From DATJPD01 sp036394195 (lineage in GTDB: Bacteria > Pseudomonadota > Alphaproteobacteria > CACIAM-22H2): a DNA stretch of 8,533 bases. The notes below the pieces were generated by a model. That model did no database searches. It had not been told where the DNA came from and was given only the letters and a program-made list of their open reading frames with translations. Positions 1 to 5,916 of this stretch are shown one piece after another; the first letter of the stretch is position 1; every line of letters starts with the position of its first letter. Location of the stretch: positions 1-8,533 of the forward strand of contig DASWFO010000204.1 of the NCBI GenBank assembly GCA_036394195.1, in the 5' to 3' direction. A program made the translations under genes and the position numbers.

Positions 1-21
1 CGCACGCGACGCCACCGGGCG

Positions 22-51
22 TTGCAGCACGATGCCGGAAACCCCTATAGT
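22..51 (+). promoter_or_regulatory. candidate sigma70-type promoter for the Ntn hydrolase gene
   Basis: A -10-like TATAGT (46-51) lies 18 bases after a weak -35-like TTGCAG (22-27). Transcription would begin near 58, about 30 bases before the ATG at 90. The -10 matches the consensus at 5 of 6 positions and the -35 at only 3 of 6. The upstream gene is outside the window, so this could also be the interior of a longer transcript. The assignment rests on pattern and position only. Confidence 0.3.
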
Positions 52-89
52 CCCGACCACTCTCCCGCCCTCCAAACGGACGCTCAAGC

Positions 90-1946
90 ATGCCGCCGCC
101 GCTGCCGCCGATCTTCACCACGCGACCCGTCATCACCGGCACCTTCGGAGTCGTCTCGTCGACCCATTGGCTCGCTTCGCAGGTCGGCATGTCGATCCTG
201 GAAAAGGGCGGCAATGCGTTCGATGCCGCGGTCGCGGCCGGGTTCATGCTGCAGGTCGTGGAGCCGCACATGAACGGCATGGGCGGCGATGCCGTCATGC
301 TGATCCAGGCCAAGGGCGAAGCACCGCAGGTCATCTGCGGTCAGGGCGTCGCCCCGGCCGGCGCCACGATCGCGCATTACAAGAACGAAGGGCTCGACCT
401 TGTGCCGGGCACTGGATTCCTTGCCGCCGTGGTCCCCGGCGCCTTCGACGCGTGGATGCTGATGCTGCGCGATCACGGCACCATCACGCTGGCGGAAGCC
501 ATGGGCCCGGCCATCTCGTACGCGCAGAACGGCTATCCGGTGATCCACGGCATCGCGGCGACGATCGCCAGCGTCGAGCCGTTGTTCCGCCAGGAATGGA
601 CGAGCTCGGCGGCGGTCTACATGCCGGACGGCCGCGTGCCGAAGGCGGGCGAACTGTTCGCCAACCGCGACCTTGCCGCGACCTATGCGCGGATCCTGCG
701 CGAGGCCAGTGCCGCCGGACCCGACCGCGAACGCCAGATCGAGGCGGCGCGCACCGTCTTCTACAAAGGGTTCGTCGCCGAGACGATCGAGAAGTTCTGC
801 ACGACGACGGCGGCGATGGACGCGACCGGCCAGCGCCGCAAGGGCGTGCTGACCGCCGCCGACATGGCCGCCTGGCAGGCGAGCCTCGAGGCGCCGGCCA
901 CCTATGACTATCGCGGCCTCACCGTCTGCAAGACCGGGCCGTGGGGCCAGGGACCGGTGATGCTGCAGGTGCTGGCCCTGCTGAAGGGGTTCGATGTCGC
1001 GGCCATGGACACGACCGGGCCCGACTTCGTGCACACTCTCGTCGAGGCGAAAAAACTCGCCTACGCCGACCGCGACGCCTGGTACGGCGATCCGAAGTTC
1101 GTCGACGTACCGCTCGCGGCGTTGCTCAGCGACGCCTACAACGACGAACGGCGTAAGCTGATCGGCGACCGCGCGTCCTTCGACTTGCGGCCAGGCGCTC
1201 CCGACGGGCGGGCGCCGCGCATGGCGACCCTGCGCGCCCCCGCAGCCGCGGCGGCCGGGGTCGGCGAGCCGACGCGGGTCGAGCGCGAGCTCAACGAATC
1301 CTACGACCGCTCCGGCGGTGCGGCGGCCTTCGCCGCGCGCAGCCGGGCGGCCCGCGGGCCGGCGGAAGGCGACACCTGCCATCTGGACGTGATGGACCGG
1401 CACGGCAACACGGTCGCGGCCACCCCATCGGGCGGCTGGCTGCAGAGCTCGCCCGTGGTGCCCGGCCTCGGCTTCTGCCTCGGCACGCGCGCGCAGATGT
1501 TCTGGCTCGAAGAGGGTCTCCCCTCGTCGCTGGCCCCCGGCCGGCGGCCGCGCACGACCTTGACGCCGAGCCTGGCGCTGAAGGACGGCAACGCCGTGCT
1601 GGCCTTCGGCTCGCCGGGCGGCGACAACCAGGACCAGTGGATCGTCCAGTTCTTCCTGCGCCATGTCGACCACAAGCTCAATCTGCAGCAGGCGATCGAT
1701 GCGCCGATGCTGCAGACCGACCACTGGCCGAACTCGTTCTATCCACGCCAGCCCAACCCCGGAAAGGTGACGCTGGAAAAGCGTTTCCCGGACGCGACCG
1801 TGACCGAGCTCAAGCGCCGCGGTCACGACGCCCAGACCTGCGATCCGTGGTCGCTCGGCCGCAATTGTGCAGCCGAGCGTGACGGCCAGATACTGCGCGC
1901 CGCCGCGACGCCGCGCCTGCAGCAGGCTTACGCGGTCGGCCGCTGA
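90..1946 (+). CDS. gamma-glutamyltransferase-superfamily Ntn hydrolase, substrate uncertain
   Basis: This 618-residue protein matches the gamma-glutamyltransferase (GGT) superfamily from end to end. These are N-terminal-nucleophile hydrolases that cleave themselves before a catalytic Thr. The N-terminus (RPVITGTFGVVSS, then ILEKGGNAFDAAVA at about 37-50) is the family hallmark. The proposed nucleophile is Thr429 in GDTCHLDVMD, so cleavage would give chains of about 428 and 190 residues, and the second is close to the usual GGT small subunit. The GSPGG motif at 507-511 supplies the oxyanion-hole glycines. Residues binding the glutamyl group in E. coli GGT are not kept: Arg114 aligns with Gln85, Asn411 with Gly449, Gln430 with Arg467, Asp433 with Met470, and Ser462-Ser463 with Thr489-Thr490. 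A non-glutamyl amidase, for example like the oxamate amidohydrolase HpxW, is therefore a reasonable inference. No signal peptide is visible, so it is probably cytoplasmic. The start is fixed by an in-frame stop at 48-50 and by family alignment. The ribosome site is weak. Confidence 0.9.
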   Translation: MPPPLPPIFTTRPVITGTFGVVSSTHWLASQVGMSILEKGGNAFDAAVAAGFMLQVVEPHMNGMGGDAVMLIQAKGEAPQVICGQGVAPAGATIAHYKNEGLDLVPGTGFLAAVVPGAFDAWMLMLRDHGTITLAEAMGPAISYAQNGYPVIHGIAATIASVEPLFRQEWTSSAAVYMPDGRVPKAGELFANRDLAATYARILREASAAGPDRERQIEAARTVFYKGFVAETIEKFCTTTAAMDATGQRRKGVLTAADMAAWQASLEAPATYDYRGLTVCKTGPWGQGPVMLQVLALLKGFDVAAMDTTGPDFVHTLVEAKKLAYADRDAWYGDPKFVDVPLAALLSDAYNDERRKLIGDRASFDLRPGAPDGRAPRMATLRAPAAAAAGVGEPTRVERELNESYDRSGGAAAFAARSRAARGPAEGDTCHLDVMDRHGNTVAATPSGGWLQSSPVVPGLGFCLGTRAQMFWLEEGLPSSLAPGRRPRTTLTPSLALKDGNAVLAFGSPGGDNQDQWIVQFFLRHVDHKLNLQQAIDAPMLQTDHWPNSFYPRQPNPGKVTLEKRFPDATVTELKRRGHDAQTCDPWSLGRNCAAERDGQILRAAATPRLQQAYAVGR

Positions 1947-1950
1947 GGCC

Positions 1951-1962
1951 GATCAGCTGATC
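1951..1962. repeat. 12-bp perfect palindrome at a convergent gene junction
   Basis: GATCAGCTGATC is its own reverse complement. It begins just after the hydrolase stop (1944-1946) and contains the stop codon of the convergent histidine kinase (1953-1955, minus strand). There is no loop and no T-run, so it is not a normal intrinsic terminator. It may be a protein site or chance. Confidence 0.5.
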
Positions 1963-3395
1963 TTGTCGAGCGGGAGCGAGACGACGCGCGAAGCGGGGAA
2001 GCGCGCCGTCGCGACCGTGCCTTCGCCGGGCTCGCTCCGGATCTCGAGCTCGCCGCCGTGCAGCCGCATCAGGTTGCGGCTGATCGCGAGACCAAGTCCG
2101 GTCCCCTCCTGCCGCCGCGCAAATCCGGCGGCGCCCTGCTGAAACGGCGCGAACAGGCGCTGGAGCACGTCGGGGGCGATGCCGACGCCGGTGTCGGCGA
2201 TCGTCACCACGACGTCTCCGCCGGCGTCGACGCCGCCACTGACCGTGACATGGCCGCCCCGCGGCGTGAATTTGACCGCGTTGGTCAGAAGATTGAGCAT
2301 GACCTGGCGGATCGCACGCTCGTCGCCGACGATGTTCGGCACGGTGAAGCGCGGCCGCTCGCCGTGACCGACGCCGGCCTGCGTGGCGCGCCACTCGACC
2401 ATCGCAAGGCAGGCCTCGACGACGGAGCCGAGATTGACGATTCCTTCGTCGAGCTCCATCCGCCCGGCCTCGATCTTCGACATGTCGAGCACGTCGTTGA
2501 TCAGAGCCAGCAGGTGGCTGCCGCTGGTGTGGATGTCGCGCGCGTATTCCAGATATTTGCCATGGCCGAGCCGTCCGAACAGCTCGCTGCCCATCATGTC
2601 GGAGAAGCCGATGATGGCGTTCAGCGGGGTTCGCAACTCGTGGCTCATATTGGCCAGGAACTCGGACTTGGCGCGGTTCGCCGCCTCTGCGACGTCCTTG
2701 GCCTCGCGCAGCTCCCGCTCGGCGCGGTTGGACGCGGTCACGTCGCTCGCGATCCCACGATAACCGAGAAAGACGCCCTTCTCGTCGAACATCGGCGCGC
2801 CGCTGATCGACACGCTGACGACCTCGCCGGATTTCGCCTTGGTGGAGTAGACGAAGTTGCGGATCGGGCGCCGTGCGGCGACATCGGCGAAATGCCGGCG
2901 CCATGACTCGTCCTCGGCGTCGCCGAGAAGGGGTCCCTCGCGCAGCAAGTCGCGCCGGCTCTTGCCGATGAGCTGCTCACTCGGCCGCAGCCCGACTTCC
3001 ACGGGATGTGAACCGCTCATAACGGTGAAGCGATCCTCGGCATCGGTTTCCCAGAACCAGTCCGAGCCGAGCTCGGCGACGATGCGCAGCCGGTCCTGTT
3101 CGCGGATGAGCTCCCGCGACAGCGCGCGCAGTCGGTTGAACTGCCGCATCAGCACCGCGGTCAGCGCCACCACCAGGCACAAGGCGCCGGCCGCGCAAAT
3201 GACGTCCACGTTGGCAAGGAACCCGCCCCGCTCCGGCGACGCTTCGTCGCCGAGCAGCTCGAACACGTCGTTGGCGATGCCGAACAGGATCAGCGCCGCC
3301 AGCGCGCCGATCAGGGCCGCCACCGGACCGGGCAGGCTGAGGCGCCTCGTCAGCGAGGGTCTGGTTACCGCTTCTTTCGGCTCAGGGGCAGACAT
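1953..3395 (-). CDS. membrane-bound PAS-domain sensor histidine kinase
   Basis: This 480-residue protein senses a signal and would phosphorylate an unidentified response regulator. Two hydrophobic segments (about 24-46 and 65-85) flank an extracytoplasmic loop of under 20 residues, which is too small for a classical periplasmic sensor domain. A cytoplasmic PAS domain follows at about 104-220, containing GSDWFWETDAEDRF and ending GYRGIASDVTASNRAE. A short helix leads to the HisKA H-box FLANMSHELRTPLNAIIGF, with phospho-acceptor His252. The ATPase domain has the N-box (NLLTNAVKFT, Asn372), G1 (DTGVGIA, Asp401), F-box (LFAPFQQ) and G2 (GTGLGLA, 431-437), so all catalytic motifs are intact. The H-box and following LLALINDVLDMSKIEAGR resemble the alphaproteobacterial PleC/DivJ group, which is a similarity and not proof of function. 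There is no HAMP or receiver domain. I prefer the ATG at 3395 with GGATGGG upstream; a TTG at 3422 would add nine residues but has no ribosome site. The gene is transcribed leftward, 97 bases downstream of paaY. Confidence 0.92.
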   Translation of the reverse strand: MSAPEPKEAVTRPSLTRRLSLPGPVAALIGALAALILFGIANDVFELLGDEASPERGGFLANVDVICAAGALCLVVALTAVLMRQFNRLRALSRELIREQDRLRIVAELGSDWFWETDAEDRFTVMSGSHPVEVGLRPSEQLIGKSRRDLLREGPLLGDAEDESWRRHFADVAARRPIRNFVYSTKAKSGEVVSVSISGAPMFDEKGVFLGYRGIASDVTASNRAERELREAKDVAEAANRAKSEFLANMSHELRTPLNAIIGFSDMMGSELFGRLGHGKYLEYARDIHTSGSHLLALINDVLDMSKIEAGRMELDEGIVNLGSVVEACLAMVEWRATQAGVGHGERPRFTVPNIVGDERAIRQVMLNLLTNAVKFTPRGGHVTVSGGVDAGGDVVVTIADTGVGIAPDVLQRLFAPFQQGAAGFARRQEGTGLGLAISRNLMRLHGGELEIRSEPGEGTVATARFPASRVVSLPLDKIS

Positions 3396-3427
3396 ACTCG
3401 ACCCATCCGGGAACACGGCCAAGCCGC

Positions 3428-3444
3428 GGCCGAGTCGCTCGGCC
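3428..3444. repeat. 7-bp-stem inverted repeat in the kinase leader
   Basis: GGCCGAG and CTCGGCC are perfect complements separated by a 3-base loop. The repeat lies between the paaY stop and the kinase start, 33-49 bases before the kinase ATG. There is no T-tract on the minus strand after it, so it is a poor intrinsic terminator for paaY. It could be a leader hairpin or a regulator site, or simply reflect high GC. Confidence 0.4.
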
Positions 3445-3471
3445 TTCCAGGACCACGGTTCCAGAAATCCC

Positions 3472-3496
3472 TTAATCCGACGTTAAAGGTTGTTAA
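3472..3496. promoter_or_regulatory. triple TTAA array resembling CtrA binding sites
   Basis: TTAA occurs at 3472-3475, 3483-3486 and 3493-3496. The first two are separated by exactly 7 bases, matching the TTAA-N7-TTAA consensus known for the alphaproteobacterial cell-cycle regulator CtrA. The third is 6 bases further on and overlaps the paaY stop codon. The array lies 77-101 bases upstream of the kinase ATG, where a CtrA-type activator or repressor could act on the kinase promoter. I could not identify a convincing -10 element next to it. Binding is inferred from the consensus only. Confidence 0.45.
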
Positions 3497-4110
3497 CCAG
3501 TCCGTTCGCCGTTCGACTTGGCCTTATATAACGGCTGGATCGGCCCCACATTCAGCCGCCGCCGGTTTTGCTCCGGGGCGGACAGCGGCGTCACCTCCTT
3601 GAACGAGGCGAGGCAGCGGCGGGCCAGCTCCTGATACACGCGCGTCCCTTCGTGCATCCAGTCGATCTCCTGCGGGGTGAGCGGCCTGAGCACCCGCCCG
3701 GGCACGCCCTGGACGAGATGCCGCGCGGGAACGTCGAACCCCGCCTTGATGAAGGTCATGGCCCCCACGAAGGCGGACTCGCCGACGACGGCGCCGTCCA
3801 TGACCACCGCGTTCATCCCGATCAGGGCGTGGCGGCCGACCGTGCAGCCGTGCAGGACGGCACCGTGGCCGACATGGGAGTTCTCCTCTATGGTCGCGTC
3901 CATGCCCGGGAAGCTGTGCGCCACGCAGCCGTCCTGGAAATTGCTGCCACTCTTCATCACGATGCGTCCGAAATCGCCGCGCAGGCTGGCGCCGGGCCCG
4001 ATATAGCAGCCGGGGCCCACGACCACGTCGCCGATCAAGCTGGCCGTCGGATGCACGAAGCTGGTCGGGTCGACCACCGGCGAGATCCCGTCGATCGCGT
4101 AGAACGGCAT
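3493..4110 (-). CDS. paaY: PaaY, gamma-carbonic-anhydrase-like thioesterase of phenylacetate catabolism
   Basis: This 205-residue hexapeptide-repeat protein folds as a left-handed beta-helix, shown by repeats such as PTASLIGDVVVGPGCYIGPG (21-40) and HALIGMNAVVMDGAVVGESA (94-113). It carries residues characteristic of gamma carbonic anhydrases: Arg44 and Asp46 in LRGDFG, Gln59, and metal-ligand candidates His65, His82 and His87. PaaY homologues are thioesterases that hydrolyse CoA esters formed when the phenylacetate ring-cleavage route stalls, a clean-up role. The E. coli protein has 196 residues, so length is normal, and the C-terminal tail is slightly longer. The ATG at 4110 (MPFYAIDG) aligns with the family start. 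Longer in-frame readings run into paaN sequence. The start lies 4 bases after the paaN stop, with GGTGG about 12 bases upstream, so paaN and paaY are almost certainly co-transcribed. The paa context distinguishes it from generic YrdA-like relatives. Confidence 0.9.
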   Translation of the reverse strand: MPFYAIDGISPVVDPTSFVHPTASLIGDVVVGPGCYIGPGASLRGDFGRIVMKSGSNFQDGCVAHSFPGMDATIEENSHVGHGAVLHGCTVGRHALIGMNAVVMDGAVVGESAFVGAMTFIKAGFDVPARHLVQGVPGRVLRPLTPQEIDWMHEGTRVYQELARRCLASFKEVTPLSAPEQNRRRLNVGPIQPLYKAKSNGERTG

Positions 4111-4114
4111 GGCG

Positions 4115-5788
4115 TTACGCCGCCGCCACCGGGATGCGCGACTGCGCCACGTGAAAACGGGGCGCCACGAACGCGGCGTCGGTGAGCGACGCATTGGCCG
4201 CCGGATTGCAGCCGGTTGCGTGGAAGTCGCTGAACGCGGCCGACTGGTTCACGTAGATGCCGCCGGTGAGATTGCACGACAGCGCAACACCGCCCTCGGC
4301 GGCGGCGTCGACCGCCGCCTCGATGACCGCCTGGTCGGTCGAATACAGCGCCGCCGTGATGGCGCCCTTGGTGGAATGCGTGCGCAGCGCTCTAGCGAGC
4401 GCCTCCTCGGTGGTCTCGATCGCGACGAGATACGTCACCGGCCCGAATGTCTCGGCCATGTACACCGCCTCGCGCGCCGGATCGACGCGCACGACCAGCG
4501 GCGTCTGGACTGTCGCCGCCGCAAAGGCCGGATGCGCAATCGCGCGGGTGGCCAGCACCACCAGGCCGTCGCGCGCCGCCCGGTCGATGCGCTCGAGCGC
4601 CGCCTTGTTCTGGATGCAGCCCAGGATTTCGACGGCCCGCGCCGGATCGGCGAGCAGCTTGTCGATCGCGGCGGCGAGACCGCGCGCCACGTCGTCGAAC
4701 GACACATGCCCTTGTTCGGTCTCGATGCCGCCCCTGGGAATGAAGATGGTCTTCGGCGTGGTGCACATCTGCCCCGAATAGAGCGACAGCGAGAACGCAA
4801 GGTTCTGCAGCATGCCCTCGAAGTCGGCGGTCGAATCGATCACCACGGTGTTCACGCCGGCCTTTTCGCTGAACACGGTGGCCTGGCGCGCATTCGTCTC
4901 CAGCCACGCCCCGAACGCCGGACCGCCGGTGTAGTCGATCAACGCGATGCCGGGCCGCAGCGCCAGGTCCTGGGCGATCGGCGCCGCGGCATCGTCGGCG
5001 GCCAGCAGGACGAGATTGGGATCGAAGCCGGCGTCGGCGAGGGCCGCACGCGCGATCCGCACAGTCAACGCGAGCGGCAGGATCGCGGCCGGATGCGGCT
5101 TGACGATCACCGGATTGCCGGTCGCGAGATCGGCGAAGATCGCGGGATAACCGTTCCAGGTCGGAAAGGTCGAAACACCGATCACGAGACCGATGCCCCG
5201 CGGGACAATCGTGTAGCTCTTGGCGAGACGGATTGGATCGCCCCGCCCGGCCGGCTTTTCCCAGTGCGCCGATGCCGGTGTCCGGCTCATCTCCGAATAG
5301 GCGTACGCCGTCGCCTCCAGGCCGCGGTCCTGCGCGTGCGGACCCGCGGCCTGAAAAGCCATGGCGAATCCCTGGCCGGTCGTGTGCATCGCCGCATAGG
5401 CCATCAGGAACGATTGCTTGTTGAGGCGCGAGAGGATTTCGAGGCACACACCGACGCGCGCCTCGATGCCCGCCTTGCGCCAGGCCGGCATCGCCGCCTT
5501 CGCCGCCGCGATCAGCGCGTCCGTATCCGGCTTCGGATAGGTGATGCCCAGCGCGAACCCGTAAGGTGACACTTCATTGCCGACGCGGCCTGTCGTTCCG
5601 GGCTGCTCGAGCTCGAACGGCTTGTCACGCATCGCCTCGAAGGCGGCGCGCGCCTCGGCGTTCGCGGTCTCGCCATAGATCTTCCCGCTCGGCGCCTCGG
5701 GGTACGGGGTCCAGTAGCCGCGCGTCGCGATCGCCTTCAGCGCGCCATCGAGAATCGTGCGATGTTTTTCGAACAGCGGATGCGGCAT
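4115..5788 (-). CDS. paaN: PaaN, aldehyde-dehydrogenase-family phenylacetate degradation protein
   Basis: This 557-residue protein belongs to the aldehyde dehydrogenase superfamily and matches the PaaN group of phenylacetate clusters. Key residues are present: Lys230 in VKPHP for cofactor binding, general base Glu308 in SEKAG, catalytic Cys342 in SGQMCTTPK, and Glu446 in ETFGPV. The 34-residue spacing between Glu308 and Cys342 is that of classical dehydrogenases (268 and 302). It would oxidise the semialdehyde formed after oxepin-CoA ring opening, giving the acid for beta-oxidation. In E. coli PaaZ, which is longer at 681 residues, this domain is fused to a MaoC-type hydratase that opens the ring. 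No such domain is present here, so the hydratase must come from another gene. That role for PaaN-type proteins is inferred from the pathway. The start at 5788 (MPHPLFEKH) has a good GGAGAG site (5796-5801, minus strand) 7 bases upstream. A TTG at 5851 gives a longer frame without family support. It is the first gene of a leftward operon with paaY. Confidence 0.9.
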   Translation of the reverse strand: MPHPLFEKHRTILDGALKAIATRGYWTPYPEAPSGKIYGETANAEARAAFEAMRDKPFELEQPGTTGRVGNEVSPYGFALGITYPKPDTDALIAAAKAAMPAWRKAGIEARVGVCLEILSRLNKQSFLMAYAAMHTTGQGFAMAFQAAGPHAQDRGLEATAYAYSEMSRTPASAHWEKPAGRGDPIRLAKSYTIVPRGIGLVIGVSTFPTWNGYPAIFADLATGNPVIVKPHPAAILPLALTVRIARAALADAGFDPNLVLLAADDAAAPIAQDLALRPGIALIDYTGGPAFGAWLETNARQATVFSEKAGVNTVVIDSTADFEGMLQNLAFSLSLYSGQMCTTPKTIFIPRGGIETEQGHVSFDDVARGLAAAIDKLLADPARAVEILGCIQNKAALERIDRAARDGLVVLATRAIAHPAFAAATVQTPLVVRVDPAREAVYMAETFGPVTYLVAIETTEEALARALRTHSTKGAITAALYSTDQAVIEAAVDAAAEGGVALSCNLTGGIYVNQSAAFSDFHATGCNPAANASLTDAAFVAPRFHVAQSRIPVAAA

Positions 5789-5823
5789 GGCAGGGCTCTC
5801 CGGCGGCGAACGGACCTGGCCCG

Positions 5824-5851
5824 ACTTTAAACGGGCCGGCGGCCCGATCAA
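5824..5851 (-). promoter_or_regulatory. candidate paaN promoter
   Basis: Read on the minus strand, TTGATC (5846-5851) and TAAAGT (5824-5829) are separated by 16 bases and resemble -35 and -10 boxes, with 4 of 6 matches each. Transcription would start near 5817, leaving about 29 bases to the paaN ATG with its GGAGAG site. The spacer holds an almost complete palindrome (5832-5846). The call rests on sequence pattern and on location in the divergent intergenic region. Confidence 0.4.
5832..5846. promoter_or_regulatory. palindrome in the paaN promoter spacer, candidate operator
   Basis: CGGGCC and GGCCCG form a perfect 6-bp inverted repeat around GGC. It lies between the proposed -35 and -10 of paaN, a common place for a repressor site. 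No paa repressor gene is in the window, so the binding protein is unknown. The repeat consists only of G and C, so chance is a real alternative. Confidence 0.3.
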
Positions 5852-5880
5852 CCGCTGAATGCCGAGCCCGGCCGCCGGCC
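5834..5880. repeat. 10-bp inverted repeat across the paaN-paaG intergenic region
   Basis: GGCCGGCGGC (5834-5843) has an exact reverse complement, GCCGCCGGCC, at 5871-5880, 27 bases later. The left arm overlaps the palindrome in the paaN promoter and the right arm lies just before the proposed paaG -35. Two arms facing each other between divergent promoters would suit a shared regulator. Both arms are pure GC in a GC-rich genome, which lowers the weight. Confidence 0.35.
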
Positions 5881-5881
5881 A

Positions 5882-5910
5882 TTGCCGTCCGGGGCGGCGC
5901 CCTGCATAGT
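5882..5910 (+). promoter_or_regulatory. candidate paaG promoter with start at or near the ATG
   Basis: TTGCCG (5882-5887) and CATAGT (5905-5910) are 17 bases apart, the ideal spacing, with 4 of 6 matches in each box. The usual distance from the -10 to the transcription start would place the start at about 5917, the A of the paaG ATG. That fits the absence of a convincing ribosome site before paaG and suggests a leaderless or nearly leaderless transcript. Confidence 0.4.
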
Positions 5911-5916
5911 TGCCGC

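Noticed and set aside
32..907. Plus-strand frame of 291 codons starting at ATG 32
   Set aside because: It overlaps the hydrolase in another frame, and its translation is Arg-rich with no domain.
84..1826. Long minus-strand open frame (580 codons) opposite the Ntn hydrolase
   Set aside because: It is low-complexity Arg/Ala/Gly-rich translation without a recognisable domain, opposite a clear family match. Long antisense frames are expected at this GC content.
3396..3422. TTG start for the kinase at 3422
   Set aside because: It lacks a ribosome site, and the ATG at 3395 gives a sensible N-terminus. It remains possible but less likely.
4111..4194. Longer N-terminus for PaaY
   Set aside because: The extra residues are shadow translation of the paaN 3' end, and homology begins with MPFYAIDG at 4110.
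4109..5569. Plus-strand open frame of 486 codons opposite paaN
   Set aside because: The translation is Arg/His-rich shadow sequence with no motif, while the opposite strand has a complete aldehyde dehydrogenase with all key residues.
5832..5846. The intergenic palindrome read as an intrinsic terminator
   Set aside because: It lies between divergent starts where no transcript needs to end, and it has no T-tract.
5566..5916. Upstream extension of the paaG frame
   Set aside because: It runs through paaN code on the other strand and does not resemble PaaG. Homology begins at ATG 5917.
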